Shown one piece after another: positions 1 to 11,468 of a DNA stretch of 64,000 bases. A program made the position numbers and the translations under genes. This DNA comes from Hyphomicrobiales bacterium (GTDB taxonomy: Bacteria > Pseudomonadota > Alphaproteobacteria > Rhizobiales > Beijerinckiaceae): positions 1 through 64,000 of the forward strand of contig UCBZ01000018.1 in the NCBI GenBank assembly GCA_900470775.1, given 5' to 3'. The notes below the pieces were generated by a model that was not told where the DNA came from, did not search any database, and saw only the letters and a list, made by a program, of their open reading frames with translations. The number at the start of each line of letters is the position of its first letter. Position 1 is the stretch's first letter.

Positions 1-10
1 ACGCCAGCCA

Positions 11-120
11 CTCCCCTCCCCCTTGTGGGGAGGGGTCGGGGGTGGGGGGCGTCCCGCTCGACGAGCGATCGCCAGGCGGCACCACCCCCATCCCTCTCCC
101 TTCCCCACAAAGGGGAAGGG
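11..120. repeat. Intergenic inverted repeat (CTCCCC...GGGGAGGGG type)
   Basis: Two G/C-run arms face each other: a ctcccctcccc / ggggaggggtcggg segment near 11-38 and a ccctctcccttcccc / aaaggggaaggg segment near 92-120. This looks like one of the dispersed 'CCCTCTCC' palindromes common in alphaproteobacterial intergenic DNA. It lies just upstream of soxD, where soxB would end beyond the window. I see no coding function. Confidence 0.55.
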
Positions 121-161
121 AAGCGCGCTATTGGCCCACGTCGAGCAGCGAAGTCTGAACC

Positions 162-437
162 ATGCGCATCACCTGCCCCTATTGCGGCGCCCGCGACGCC
201 CAGGAATTCAGCTATCTCGGCGACGCCAATCCGCAGCGCCCGGACGGCATGGACGCGACGGAAGCGGCCATGCACGACTATGTCCACCTGCGCGACAATC
301 CGGCGGGGCGGCATCGCGAGCTCTGGTATCACGGCGCCGGCTGCCATGCCTGGCTGGTGGTGACGCGCGATACGCGGACCCACGCGATCGAAGCCGTCGA
401 CGTCGCCAAGAAGACCAAGGCGGGAGCGGCCGCATGA
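162..437 (+). CDS. soxD: Sarcosine oxidase delta subunit
   Basis: This 91-residue protein is the small zinc-binding subunit of the cytoplasmic heterotetrameric sarcosine oxidase, which oxidatively demethylates sarcosine to glycine and passes the methyl carbon to tetrahydrofolate. It opens MRITCPYCGARD and has a second cluster at YHGAGCHAW. Cys5, Cys8, His57 and Cys61 match the spacing of the family's zinc ligands, and the length is normal for SoxD. Its stop overlaps the soxA start (ATGA at 434-437), so the two are translationally coupled. The usual order is soxB-D-A-G; soxB should lie just left of the window. The start is the first ATG giving the family N-terminus. Confidence 0.95.
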   Translation: MRITCPYCGARDAQEFSYLGDANPQRPDGMDATEAAMHDYVHLRDNPAGRHRELWYHGAGCHAWLVVTRDTRTHAIEAVDVAKKTKAGAAA

Positions 438-3415
438 GCACGCAATCTTTCCGCCTCGGCTCCGGCGGCCTGATCGACCGGACGCAGGCCCAGTCGTTCC
501 GCTTCGACGGCAAGCGTTATGAGGGCTTTTCCGGCGATACGCTGGCCTCGGCGCTGCTCGCCAATGGGGTTCGCCTCGTCGGCCGCTCGTTCAAATATCA
601 CCGCCCGCGCGGCATCCTCTCGGCCGGGCCGGAAGAGCCCAATGCGCTCGTCGAACTCCGGGCCGGCGCAAGGCGCGAGCCCAACACCCGCGCGACGGTG
701 GCGGAGCTTTATCACGGGCTGGAAGCGCGCAGCCAGAACCGCTGGCCCTCGCTCGCCTTCGACCTGCTCTCGGTCAACCAGTTGATCTCGCCGGCGCTGG
801 TCGCGGGCTTCTACTACAAGACCTTCATGTGGCCGGCGGCGTTCTGGGAGAAGCTCTACGAGCCGCTGATCCGCCGCGCTGCTGGCCTTGGCCGTGCGGC
901 CAGGCATGAGGACCCCGACCATTACGAGAAGGCCTTCGCCTTCTGCGACCTCTTGGTGATCGGCGGCGGGCCGGCCGGCCTGTCGGCGGCGCTGGCGGCG
1001 GGGCACTCGGGCGCCCGCGTCATCCTCTGCGACGAGGATTTCCGCTTCGGCGGCCGGCTGCTGACCGAGAAGCGCGAGATCGATGCGCGCGCGGGCAGCG
1101 AATGGATCGCGGATACGCTGGCCGAGCTCGCAGGCATGCCCGACGTCACGATCATGCCGCGCAGCACGGTCTATGGCGTCTACGACCATGGCATCTACGG
1201 CGTGGTCGAGCGCGTCGCCGACCATCTGCCGGTGCCGCCCGCGCACCAGCCGCGCCAGCGCGCCTGGCGGATCAATGCCAAGCGGGCGATCCTGGCGGCC
1301 GGCGCGATCGAGCGGCCGATCGTCTTCGCCGGCAACGATACGCCCGGCGTGATGCTGGCAGGCGCCGTTCGGGCCTATCTCAACCGCTATGGCGTGCTGC
1401 CGGGCCGCCAGGCCGTCGTGTTCACGACGGGCGACGATGGCTGGGCGACGGCGCGCGATCTCGCTGCGGCCGGCGCGAGCGTCTCGGCGATCGTCGACCC
1501 GCGCCCGACGATCGACAGTGCGCTGACCCTGCTTGCGGGCAAAATCGGCGCGCGGGTCATCAGCGGTGTCGTCGCCAGCGCGTCGGGCGGCCGGGCATTG
1601 CGCTCCGTCACGGTGCGCGAGGCATCGGGCCGCGAGCATGCCATCCCCTGCGATCTGCTCGCGGTCTCCAATGGCTGGAACCCGACGCTGCACCTGACCT
1701 CGCATCAGAACACGCGGCCGGTCTGGGACGAGGCCATCCACGCCTTCGTGCCGGATGCCTTGCCGGCAGGGCTCACCGTCGCCGGCAGCGCCGCCGGGCG
1801 GCTCTCGCTGGCGCAGGCGCTGGAGGATGGCGCGCGGCTCGGAGCGGAAGCGGCGAGCGCTTGCGGCTTCACGCCAAGGACCGAGATGCAGCCGCCCAGG
1901 ACGGATCCCGAGGCTGTCGCGTTGTCGCCGGTCTGGCGGGTGAAGGGCGGGAAAGGCAAGGCCTTCGTCGATTTCCAGAACGACGTTACCGATACCGATA
2001 TCGAGCTGGCGGCGCGCGAGGGCTTCAGGCCGGTCGAGCATCTCAAGCGCTACACCACGCTGGGCATGGCGACCGACCAGGGCAAGACTTCAAACATCGC
2101 CGGCCTCGCCATCATGGCCGAGCAGACCGGCAAGACGATTCCCGAAACCGGCACGACGATCTTCCGACCACCCTATACGCCGGTCGCGATCGGCGCGCTG
2201 GCGGGCCATCATCGCGCCAGGGATTTCCGGCCGACGCGGCTCAGTCCCACGCATGAATGGTCGAAGCAGCAGGGCGCCGTCTTCGTCGAGGCCGGGCAAT
2301 GGCTGCGGGCGCAGTATTATCCGAAGCCCGGCGAGAGCGACTGGCTGACGACCGTGAACCGCGAAGTGCTGGCTGTGCGCAGCGGCGTTGGCATCTGCGA
2401 CGTCTCGACGCTGGGCAAGATCGATATCCAGGGCAAGGACGCCGCCGAATTCCTCGAGCGCGTCTACATCAATGGCTGGAAGGCGCTGCCGGTCGGCAAG
2501 GCCCGCTACGGGCTGATGCTGCGCGAGGACGGCTTCGTCATGGATGACGGCACGACCTCGCGGCTTTCCGAGACGCATTTCCTGATGACCACCACCACGG
2601 CCAATGCCGGCAAGGTGATGCAGCATCTCGAATTCTGCCATCAGGTGCTCTGGCCCGATCTCGACGTGGCGATGGTCTCGGTCTCCGAGCAATGGGCGCA
2701 GGCCTCGATCGCCGGGCCGAAGGCGCGGGCGGTGCTGCAAGGCGTGGTCGATCCGCAGCACGATCTCTCGAACGAGGCCTTTCCCTATCTCGCGGCGCGC
2801 GCGGTCACGGTCGGCGGCGGCCTTCCGGCCCGGCTGTTCCGGATCTCGTTTTCGGGCGAGCTTGCCTATGAGCTCAGCGTCCCCGCCGATCAGGGCGAGG
2901 CGATGATGCGGGCCTTGATGGCCGCCGGCGCCGAGCACGGCATCACGCCCTATGGCACCGAGGCGCTCGGCGTGATGCGCATCGAGAAGGGCCATGTCGC
3001 CGGCAACGAGCTCAGCGGCCAGACCACGGCGCGCGATCTCGGGCTGGGCAAGATGATGTCGTCCAAGAAGGATTATATCGGGCGGCTGATGGCCAAGCGC
3101 GCGGCGCTGGTCGAGGCGGACAGGCCGATCTTCGTCGGCTTTCGCCCGGTGAACCGCAGCGAGCGGCTGCGTGCCGGCGCCCATTTCATCGGCATCGGCA
3201 AGGCGGCGACGATGGAGAACGACGAGGGCTACATGACCTCGGTCGCCTATTCGCCCCATCTCGGGCACTGGATGGGCCTCGGCCTGCTCAGGAACGGGCA
3301 GGCCCGCATCGGCGAGCGCGTTCGCGCCTTCGATCCGGTCCGCAACGGCGATATCGAGGTCGAGATCTGCAACCCCGTCTTCCTCGACCCGGAAGGAGCG
3401 CGCCTCCATGGCTGA
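434..3415 (+). CDS. soxA: Sarcosine oxidase alpha subunit
   Basis: This 993-residue large subunit of heterotetrameric sarcosine oxidase has three parts. The N-terminal ~100 residues have the fold of a 2Fe-2S-like domain (FSGDTLASALLANG, FKYHRPRG). A FAD/NAD-binding dinucleotide fold follows with LLVIGGGPAGLSAALAAG at about 173-190. The last ~390 residues are an aminomethyltransferase (GcvT)-like folate domain (VRSGVGICDVSTLGKIDIQGKDA ... MRIEKGHVAGNEL). The length is typical of SoxA. The same frame stays open upstream to about position 23, but that part overlaps soxD and is not family-like, so ATG 434 is taken. The 3' end overlaps soxG by 8 bases. The protein binds NAD+ and delivers C1 units to tetrahydrofolate. 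Confidence 0.96.
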   Translation: MSTQSFRLGSGGLIDRTQAQSFRFDGKRYEGFSGDTLASALLANGVRLVGRSFKYHRPRGILSAGPEEPNALVELRAGARREPNTRATVAELYHGLEARSQNRWPSLAFDLLSVNQLISPALVAGFYYKTFMWPAAFWEKLYEPLIRRAAGLGRAARHEDPDHYEKAFAFCDLLVIGGGPAGLSAALAAGHSGARVILCDEDFRFGGRLLTEKREIDARAGSEWIADTLAELAGMPDVTIMPRSTVYGVYDHGIYGVVERVADHLPVPPAHQPRQRAWRINAKRAILAAGAIERPIVFAGNDTPGVMLAGAVRAYLNRYGVLPGRQAVVFTTGDDGWATARDLAAAGASVSAIVDPRPTIDSALTLLAGKIGARVISGVVASASGGRALRSVTVREASGREHAIPCDLLAVSNGWNPTLHLTSHQNTRPVWDEAIHAFVPDALPAGLTVAGSAAGRLSLAQALEDGARLGAEAASACGFTPRTEMQPPRTDPEAVALSPVWRVKGGKGKAFVDFQNDVTDTDIELAAREGFRPVEHLKRYTTLGMATDQGKTSNIAGLAIMAEQTGKTIPETGTTIFRPPYTPVAIGALAGHHRARDFRPTRLSPTHEWSKQQGAVFVEAGQWLRAQYYPKPGESDWLTTVNREVLAVRSGVGICDVSTLGKIDIQGKDAAEFLERVYINGWKALPVGKARYGLMLREDGFVMDDGTTSRLSETHFLMTTTTANAGKVMQHLEFCHQVLWPDLDVAMVSVSEQWAQASIAGPKARAVLQGVVDPQHDLSNEAFPYLAARAVTVGGGLPARLFRISFSGELAYELSVPADQGEAMMRALMAAGAEHGITPYGTEALGVMRIEKGHVAGNELSGQTTARDLGLGKMMSSKKDYIGRLMAKRAALVEADRPIFVGFRPVNRSERLRAGAHFIGIGKAATMENDEGYMTSVAYSPHLGHWMGLGLLRNGQARIGERVRAFDPVRNGDIEVEICNPVFLDPEGARLHG

Positions 3416-4046
3416 CGCGACGACAGCGATCTGGTCTCCCCGCAGCGCCTGGGCCGGCATCCTTCCCGAGGGCCATGTCGGTCTTGCCGGTTCGACCGGC
3501 ATCACCATCGCAGCCCGCGACGGCCTCGGCATCGCCAGCCTGATCGCGTCGGCCAACGGCGAGGCCGCGCTGGCTAAGGCCGTGAAAGCCTCGTTCGGGC
3601 TGGACCTGCCGACGAAACCCGCCGTCGCCCGCGCCGGAGCCCATGCCGCGGTCTGGGCCGGCCCCGGCCAATGGCTGCTGATCGCCGAAAGCCGCGCCGG
3701 TTTCGCGGACGCCTTGCAGCCGCTCGCGGGACTGGGGGCGGTCGCCGAGCAGAGTTCCGGGCGGGCCGTGCTCAGGCTGTCAGGCTCTCGGGTTCGCGAC
3801 GCACTCGCCAAAGGCTGCATGCTCGACCTGCACCCAACCGCCTTCCCCATCGGCATGACCGCCTTGACAAGCATCGCCCATATCGGCGTGCATCTCTGGC
3901 GGACCGAGGATGGCCCGGAGGGAGCGGTCTTCGAGATTATGGTGGCACGCAGCTTCGCCGGCAGCTTCTGGTCCTGGCTGTCCGCCTCGGTGGCGGAGTT
4001 CGGCTGCGAGGTCGTCACGAATGGAGCGCCGACCGAGCGAGGTTGA
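3408..4046 (+). CDS. soxG: Sarcosine oxidase gamma subunit
   Basis: This 212-residue protein follows soxA with an 8-base overlap (ATGGCTGA), as in other sox operons. It carries the gamma-subunit pattern: an alanine-rich N-terminal half, [11 protein letters not shown], a Ser-Gly-Arg-Ala-Val-Leu-Arg-Leu stretch, then [25 protein letters not shown] and an [17 protein letters not shown] terminus. It resembles the C-terminal barrel of folate-dependent aminomethyltransferases, lacks a catalytic domain of its own, and completes the oxidase complex. Assignment rests on order plus these motifs. Confidence 0.92.
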   Translation: MADATTAIWSPRSAWAGILPEGHVGLAGSTGITIAARDGLGIASLIASANGEAALAKAVKASFGLDLPTKPAVARAGAHAAVWAGPGQWLLIAESRAGFADALQPLAGLGAVAEQSSGRAVLRLSGSRVRDALAKGCMLDLHPTAFPIGMTALTSIAHIGVHLWRTEDGPEGAVFEIMVARSFAGSFWSWLSASVAEFGCEVVTNGAPTERG

Positions 4047-4134
4047 GCGCAGCGCGTCGCGCGCATTCCGCTTCACTCTTCGTCCGTCTTCCGCCCCATT
4101 CAGCGAGGGGTCGCCCGATCAGGCGGCGTCAGCC

Positions 4135-4998
4135 ATGTCCGACCGTACCGCCATCCTCACTTTGTCCTGCCCCGACCGGCCGGGCATCGTCGCCGCCGTC
4201 TCGACGCTGTTGTTCGAGGCCGGCTGCAACATCCTCGACGCGCAGCAGTTCGACGACATTGAGACCGGGCGCTTCTTCATGCGCGTCGTCTTCGACCGGC
4301 TCGACGAGAGCCGCTCGCATGATGCCATCGCGGCTTCCGTCGGCGAACTTGCCCAACGCTTCGGCATGAATTTCACGCTGCGCGAACGCACGGCGAGGAA
4401 GCGCGTCATGCTGCTGGTCTCGAAATTCGACCACTGCCTGACCGACCTGCTCTATCGCTGGCGCATCGGCGAGTTGCCGATGGAGATTTCGGCTGTGGTC
4501 TCCAACCATGGCCGCGAGCACCTGTCGTCGACCGATCTCGGCGACCTGCCGTTCCATCACATGCCGGTGACGCGCCAGTCCAAGATGGAACAGGAGGCGG
4601 AGATCTGGCGGCTGGTGCAGGAGACGAAGACCGATCTCGTCGTGCTGGCGCGCTACATGCAGATCCTGTCGGACGGATTCTCAGCCAAACTGCTCGGCCG
4701 CTGCATCAATATTCATCACTCGTTCCTGCCCGGCTTCAAGGGCGCCAAGCCCTATCACCAGGCGCATGAGCGCGGCGTGAAGCTGATCGGGGCGACCGCG
4801 CACTATGTCACGCCCGATCTCGACGAGGGCCCCATCATCGAGCAGGACGTCGAGCGCATCTCGCATCGCGACATGCCCGATGACCTCGTTCGCAAGGGCC
4901 GCGACATCGAGCGGCGCGTGCTGGCGCGTGCTGTGCTGCACCATCTCGAGGATCGCGTTGTTCTCAACGGAAAGAAAACGGTCGTCTTTCCGGATTGA
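4135..4998 (+). CDS. purU: Formyltetrahydrofolate deformylase
   Basis: This 287-residue enzyme hydrolyses 10-formyl-tetrahydrofolate to formate and free tetrahydrofolate. An N-terminal ACT domain (about 1-85, [21 protein letters not shown]) is followed by a formyltransferase-fold domain with [20 protein letters not shown] and [19 protein letters not shown], which hold the His and Asp of the catalytic set. The start is ATG 4135: the longer upstream frame overlaps soxG and is not family-like. It lies 88 bases after soxG. This pairing is functional, since sarcosine demethylation loads folate with C1 units and PurU releases them and recycles the cofactor. Confidence 0.95.
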   Translation: MSDRTAILTLSCPDRPGIVAAVSTLLFEAGCNILDAQQFDDIETGRFFMRVVFDRLDESRSHDAIAASVGELAQRFGMNFTLRERTARKRVMLLVSKFDHCLTDLLYRWRIGELPMEISAVVSNHGREHLSSTDLGDLPFHHMPVTRQSKMEQEAEIWRLVQETKTDLVVLARYMQILSDGFSAKLLGRCINIHHSFLPGFKGAKPYHQAHERGVKLIGATAHYVTPDLDEGPIIEQDVERISHRDMPDDLVRKGRDIERRVLARAVLHHLEDRVVLNGKKTVVFPD

Positions 4999-5211
4999 AA
5001 CGCATAAAATTGCGAGCGGCGGAGCATCGAAGACAAAATCATTCGTTTGCTCCAGTCTCTGGGCCCTCCGCCCTGCGATGGGCGCACATTTGCTCTGCGC
5101 TGCACAGTTGACGCTTTCGTTGGCACATGGCTTGCTGAGGGCGACCGAGAGGGAAAACGGCGCAATAAGCGCCGGACAACCGGCATTGAGCTTATGAGTG
5201 GAGACATCCCT

Positions 5212-6999
5212 ATGAAAGACCAGGAACTGGGCCATTTGATCGCCCGCGTGAAGGAAGGCGCCCTGTCGCGGCGTTCCTTCATCAAGAAGGCAGCCGCTGT
5301 CGGTCTCGCCGCGCCCTTCGCCAACCAGTTGCTGGCCTTCAACGGCGTCGCAATGGCGAACGCCACCCTGCCCTACAAGCCGACGAAGGCCGGCGGCGGC
5401 GGCCCGCTCAAGATGCTGCTCTGGCAGGCACCGACGCTGCTGAACCCGCATTTCGCCAGCGGCACCAAGGACCAGATCGCCTCGCGCATCTTCTTCGAGC
5501 CGCTCGCCGGCTGGGACAAGGAAGGCAACCTGATCCCGCAGCTTGCCGCCGAAATCCCGACCAAGGCGAATGGCGGCCTCTCCGCCGACGGCAAGGAAGT
5601 GATCTGGAAGATCAAGCCCGGCGTGAAATGGCATGACGGCAAGCCGCTCACCGCCGACGACGTCGTCTTCACCTGGGAATACGCCGCCGACCCGGCCACC
5701 GCCGCCTACACGACCGGCGCCTATACCGGCATCAAGGTCGAGAAGGTCAACGAACTCACCGTCAAGGTCATCTTCAAGGAGCCGACGCCGTTCTGGGCCG
5801 ACGCCTTCGTCGGCGTCACCGGCCAGATCCTGCCGAAGCATCATTTCGGCGAATACAAGGGCGCCAAGTCCCGCGAGGCTCCGGCCAACCTGAAGCCGGT
5901 CGGAACCGGTCCGTACAAGTTCGTCGATTTCAAGCCGGGCGACATCCTGACCGGCGAGCGCAACACCGAGTATCACATCGCCAACCAGCCGCACTTCGAC
6001 ACGATCGAGGTCAAGGGTGGCGGTGATGCGGTCTCGGCGGCGCGTGCCGTGCTGCAGACCGGCGAATACGATTATGCCTGGAACCTCCAGGTCGAGGACG
6101 AGGTCCTCAAGCGCATGGAGACCGGCGGCCGCGGCAAGATCAGCGCCGTGGTGTCGGGCGACATCGAGTTCATCATCCTCAACACCACGGACCCGTGGAC
6201 CGAGGTCGATGGCGAGCGCTCCAGCGTCAAGACCAAGCATCCGACGCTGTCCGACCCGGCCGTACGCCAGGCGATCAACCTGCTGATCGACCGCGACTCG
6301 ATCCAGAAGTTCATCTATGGCCGCGGCGGCATCGCCACCGCGAGCTTCGTGAACCAGCCGGCGATGTTCAAGTCGAACAAGCTGAAATACGAGTTCAACG
6401 TCGACAAGGCGAACAAGATCCTCGACGACGCCGGCTACAAGAAGGGTGCCGACGGCATCCGCGAGAAGGACGGCAAGAAGCTCAAATACGTCTACCAGAC
6501 CTCGATCAACGCCCCGCGCCAGAAGACGCAGGCGATCATCAAGCAGGCCTGCCAGCGCGCCGGCATCGACCTCGAGCTCAAGTCGGTCACGGCGTCGGTG
6601 TTCTTCTCCTCGGACGTGGCGAACCCCGACACGTACACCAAGCTCTATGTCGACATGGAGATGTACACGACCACGCAGCCGCAGCCCGATCCGGAGCGCT
6701 TCCTGAACCAGTTCACGTCCTGGGAGGTCGCCAACAAGGAGAACAAGTGGCTGGGCCGCAACGTCTCGCGCTATTCCGACCCGGCCGCCGACGAAGCCTA
6801 CAAGGCCGCCCAGAAGGAGCTCGATGTCGCCAAGCGGGCTGCGCTGCTGATCAAGGTCAACGAGATCTTCTGCGAGGCCAACGTGATCCTGCCGCTGCTG
6901 TCGCGCACGCGCGTCGCGGCGTCCCTGAACAACCTGTCGCATGATCACAGCGGCTGGGACGTCGATACCTGGAACCTCGCTGCCTGGTATCGCAGCTAA
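5212..6999 (+). CDS. ABC transporter substrate-binding protein (family 5), Tat-exported
   Basis: This 595-residue periplasmic solute-binding protein belongs to the peptide/nickel family (SBP_bac_5). The N-terminus has a clear twin-arginine signal (LSRRSFIKKAAAVGLAAPFANQLLAF), predicting Tat export after folding. The mature part has family signatures such as VKWHDGKPLTADDVVFTWEYA and the C-terminal NEIFCEANVILPLLSRTRVAA. ATG 5212 follows GGAGA at about 7 bases; an in-frame ATG at 5194 is the alternative. It heads the transporter cluster with two permeases and a double ATPase (7157-10916). The substrate cannot be told from sequence; peptides or other amide-type solutes are typical. Confidence 0.9.
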   Translation: MKDQELGHLIARVKEGALSRRSFIKKAAAVGLAAPFANQLLAFNGVAMANATLPYKPTKAGGGGPLKMLLWQAPTLLNPHFASGTKDQIASRIFFEPLAGWDKEGNLIPQLAAEIPTKANGGLSADGKEVIWKIKPGVKWHDGKPLTADDVVFTWEYAADPATAAYTTGAYTGIKVEKVNELTVKVIFKEPTPFWADAFVGVTGQILPKHHFGEYKGAKSREAPANLKPVGTGPYKFVDFKPGDILTGERNTEYHIANQPHFDTIEVKGGGDAVSAARAVLQTGEYDYAWNLQVEDEVLKRMETGGRGKISAVVSGDIEFIILNTTDPWTEVDGERSSVKTKHPTLSDPAVRQAINLLIDRDSIQKFIYGRGGIATASFVNQPAMFKSNKLKYEFNVDKANKILDDAGYKKGADGIREKDGKKLKYVYQTSINAPRQKTQAIIKQACQRAGIDLELKSVTASVFFSSDVANPDTYTKLYVDMEMYTTTQPQPDPERFLNQFTSWEVANKENKWLGRNVSRYSDPAADEAYKAAQKELDVAKRAALLIKVNEIFCEANVILPLLSRTRVAASLNNLSHDHSGWDVDTWNLAAWYRS

Positions 7000-7004
7000 G
7001 ACCG

Positions 7005-7068
7005 AAGGGAGCGAGCAGCCCCGCGCGGCCACTCGCCGCGCCGGGAGGCTCCGCTCCCTCTTCATTTT
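7005..7068 (+). terminator. Hairpin with T-run between binding protein and permease (attenuator-like)
   Basis: An arm AGGGAGCG (7006-7013) pairs with CGCTCCCT (7052-7059); the enclosed GC-rich sequence can form a second stem, and CTTCATTTTT follows. It sits 5 bases after the binding-protein stop and before the permease. Such hairpins often partly terminate transcription or protect the 5' message, giving more binding protein than permease. The function is inferred. Confidence 0.55.
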
Positions 7069-7156
7069 TGACGAAGCGGAAGCCGCGGGTGTCCTCAGGA
7101 CCGGCGGTCCGCTGCTTGTGGCGGCGTAAGACCGCGTTCGAAAAGAGTTCTGTTTG

Positions 7157-8116
7157 ATGGGCGCTTATCTGCTGAGGCGACTGCTGATCGCTCTTCCGAG
7201 CCTGCTCGGTATCAGCCTGATCCTGTTCACCGTGCTCGCCATGGCGCCGGGCGATCCGTTTTCGGAAATGGCGACCAACCCTAACGTTCCGCCGGAAGTC
7301 CGCGAGGCGTTGCGTGCCAGCTTCGGTCTCAATGATCCGATCATGGTGCGCTATCTGCGCTGGCTCTCGAACATGGTCCAGGGCGATTGGGGCTTCTCCT
7401 TCGCCAGTCGTATCAATGTCGACAGGCTGATCCTGCAGCGCGTTCCGACGACGCTTTTTGTCGTCGGCTCTTCGCAGATCCTGGCGCTCTGCATCGCCCT
7501 CCCGGTCGGCATCTATGCGGCGACGCGGCCCTATTCGATCTTCGACCAGGTCGCCAACACGCTCGCCTTCGTCGGCTTTTCGCTGCCGACCTTCTTCACC
7601 GGCCTGCTGCTGATCCTGATCTTCTCGGTCTGGCTCGACTGGTTTCCCTTCGTCTACCGCTCCGACCTCGCCGCGACGGGCTGGCGCTGGTACTGGGAGA
7701 TGTTCCGCCAGGCGATCATGCCGATCACGGTGCTCGGCCTGTTCCAGGCGGCTTCCTACACCCGTTATGTCCGCTCGGCGGTGCTTGACGTGATCCGGCT
7801 GGATTACGTCACCACAGCCCGCGCCAAGGGCCTTGGCGAGAAGACCGTGACGTTGCGCCACATCACGCGCAACGCGCTCATCCCGGTCGTCACGCTCGTC
7901 GCCCTGCAAATGCCGGCCGTGTTCGGCGGCGCCATCGTCACCGAGCAGATCTTCCGGATTCCGGGGATCGGCTCGCTCCTGATCGACGCGATCCTGGCCA
8001 ACGACACCCCGGTCATCATGGCCGTGACCTTCGTCTTCGCCTGCCTCGTCGTCCTGTTCAATCTCATCGCGGATATCCTTTATGGCTGGCTCGACCCTCG
8101 CATCTCCTTCAGCTGA
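7157..8116 (+). CDS. ABC transporter permease, DppB/OppB type
   Basis: This 319-residue inner-membrane permease opens with MGAYLLRRLLIALPSLLGISLILFTVLAMAPGDP, the typical first helix and PGDP motif of DppB-like proteins. About six membrane segments follow. The EAA cytoplasmic loop reads LDYVTTARAKGLGEKTVTLRHITRNALIPVVT. ATG 7157 is chosen; a TTG codon directly precedes it. Its 3' end overlaps the next permease by 35 bases, indicating co-translation with its partner. It forms the translocation pore with the 8082-9023 product. Confidence 0.92.
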   Translation: MGAYLLRRLLIALPSLLGISLILFTVLAMAPGDPFSEMATNPNVPPEVREALRASFGLNDPIMVRYLRWLSNMVQGDWGFSFASRINVDRLILQRVPTTLFVVGSSQILALCIALPVGIYAATRPYSIFDQVANTLAFVGFSLPTFFTGLLLILIFSVWLDWFPFVYRSDLAATGWRWYWEMFRQAIMPITVLGLFQAASYTRYVRSAVLDVIRLDYVTTARAKGLGEKTVTLRHITRNALIPVVTLVALQMPAVFGGAIVTEQIFRIPGIGSLLIDAILANDTPVIMAVTFVFACLVVLFNLIADILYGWLDPRISFS

Positions 8117-9023
8117 GCCCGTGTCGGGCCCGGCTCAGACGAGCGCTGCCACCTCGCCAGGGCGCGAGACCTGGAAGCGTTTCCGCCGTCACAAGCTGGC
8201 GATGGCGAGCAGCCTCGTGCTCGCCACGCTGATCCTCGGCGTCGTGATCGGCCCGTGGCTCTGGCCGGTGGCGATCAACGAGATCGATTTCTCGGCCCAG
8301 CTCCAGACCCCATCCTGGAGCCATCCTTTCGGCACGGACGATCTCGGTCAGGATCTGCTGGCACGGATGATCTATGGCGGCCGGATCTCGCTTGCCGTCG
8401 GGCTGGCGGCGATGTTCGTCGCGACCTTCTTCGGAATCGTCATCGGCGCGATCGCCGGGATGTCGCGCGGCTATGTCGACAACTTCCTGATGTGGGTGAC
8501 GGACCTGTTCCTGTCCCTGCCTCAGCTGCCGCTGTTGCTGCTGGTGATTTATTTCTTCCGCGAGCAGCTGAAGGCGATGTTTGGGGTCGAGGGCGGCGTC
8601 TTCGTGCTGATCGTCGTCGTCATCGGCGGGCTGAAATGGATGCCGGTGGCACGGCTTGTGCGTGCGCAGTTCATGTCACTGCGCGAGAAGGAATTCGTCG
8701 AAGCTGCCAAGGCCCATGGCGCGACCAAGCTGCGCCAGATGGTCCACCATATCCTGCCGAACGCGATCGGCCCCGTGATCGTCGCGGCGACGATCGAGGT
8801 GTCCTCGGCGATCATCGCCGAATCGACACTCTCCTTCCTCGGGCTGGGCTTCCCGCCCGACATTCCGACCTGGGGACGCCTGCTGTTCGACGCCAAGGAC
8901 CATCTCGATTCCGCGCCGCACTGGGCGCTGTTTCCGGGTGCGGCGATCTTTCTGACCGTGCTCTCGATCAACTTCATCGGCGACGGCCTGCGCGACGCGC
9001 TCGATCCACGCCGGGTCATCTAA
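8082..9023 (+). CDS. ABC transporter permease, DppC/OppC type
   Basis: This 313-residue second permease has the N-terminal helix of DppC proteins (RFRRHKLAMASSLVLATLILGVVIGPWLWP), the FGTDDLGQDLLARMIYGGRISLAVG signature after the first periplasmic loop, and an EAA loop KEFVEAAKAHGATKLRQMVHHILPNAIGPVIV. The C-terminus INFIGDGLRDALDPR is characteristic. The start overlaps the upstream permease by 35 bases. The fused ATPase follows 42 bases downstream. Confidence 0.92.
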   Translation: MAGSTLASPSAEPVSGPAQTSAATSPGRETWKRFRRHKLAMASSLVLATLILGVVIGPWLWPVAINEIDFSAQLQTPSWSHPFGTDDLGQDLLARMIYGGRISLAVGLAAMFVATFFGIVIGAIAGMSRGYVDNFLMWVTDLFLSLPQLPLLLLVIYFFREQLKAMFGVEGGVFVLIVVVIGGLKWMPVARLVRAQFMSLREKEFVEAAKAHGATKLRQMVHHILPNAIGPVIVAATIEVSSAIIAESTLSFLGLGFPPDIPTWGRLLFDAKDHLDSAPHWALFPGAAIFLTVLSINFIGDGLRDALDPRRVI

Positions 9024-9065
9024 CGCAACAAGGCATCTGACCTTGAACCTTCGGAAGGCATCCGC

Positions 9066-10916
<1,851 letters not shown>

Positions 10917-10931
10917 GGTCACATCCGATAG

Positions 10932-10958
10932 AGGCCGCGGCGCTTGTCGCCGCGGCCT
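10932..10958. terminator. Shared GC hairpin between convergent genes
   Basis: AGGCCGCGGCG (10932-10942) and CGCCGCGGCCT (10948-10958) form a perfect 11-bp stem with a 5-base loop, between the convergent ABC ATPase gene and the lrp-like gene. There is no long T-run, so its use as a terminator is likely but not certain. Confidence 0.5.
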
Positions 10959-10963
10959 AAGCC

Positions 10964-11431
10964 TCACGCCTTCGGCAGATCCGGCACGCGATAGGCCGTC
11001 GTCGACTTGATCCGCTCCATGGCGAAGCGCGAGGTCACGTTCTTCAAGGGGATCGTCTCGATCAGCTTCTTGTAGAAGCCGTCATAGGCCGACATGTCGG
11101 CGACGACGACGCGCAGCATGTAGTCGACATCGCCGGCCATGCGGTAGAACTCCATCACCTCCGGCATCGAGGCGACCATCTGCGCGAATTTCTCGAGCCA
11201 GGGCCCGGAATGGTCGGCGGTCTCGATCTGGACGAAGACCGTCAGCCCCAGCCCGATCTTCTCCGGTGCCACCAGCGCGACGCGCTTGAGAATGACGCCA
11301 GAGTGCTCCAGCTTCTGGATCCGCTTCCAGCACGGCGTCTGCGACAGGCCGACGCGATCGGCCAATTCCGCGATCGAGATGTTGGAGTCAGCCTGAAGCA
11401 CCGTCAGGATTTTTCGGTCGATCGCATCCAT
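10964..11431 (-). CDS. Lrp/AsnC family transcriptional regulator
   Basis: This 155-residue DNA-binding protein opens MDAIDRKILTVLQADSNISIAELADRVGLSQTPCWKRIQKLE, the AsnC-type winged helix-turn-helix (about 1-60). An RAM/ligand-sensing domain follows (VFVQIETADHS, MPEVMEFYRMAGDVDYMLRVVVADM). Length and order fit one-domain-each Lrp proteins. It converges on the peptide-type importer and is divergent from the NMT1-type binding protein at 11593, with a 161-base shared spacer holding AT-rich symmetric sites. It may therefore sense an amino acid and control either importer; this is inference. Confidence 0.93.
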   Translation of the reverse strand: MDAIDRKILTVLQADSNISIAELADRVGLSQTPCWKRIQKLEHSGVILKRVALVAPEKIGLGLTVFVQIETADHSGPWLEKFAQMVASMPEVMEFYRMAGDVDYMLRVVVADMSAYDGFYKKLIETIPLKNVTSRFAMERIKSTTAYRVPDLPKA

Positions 11432-11468
11432 TCCACAGAATCCGTCAAAATGAGAAGATTGATATCTC

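Noticed and set aside
23-433. N-terminal extension of soxA of about 137 codons
   Set aside because: It overlaps soxD and the upstream repeat and has no family-like sequence; ATG 434 overlaps the soxD stop in the normal way.
2090-4066. 658-codon open frame antisense to soxA/soxG
   Set aside because: It is a GC-rich shadow of clearly coding genes on the other strand, with Arg/Asp-rich composition and no domain.
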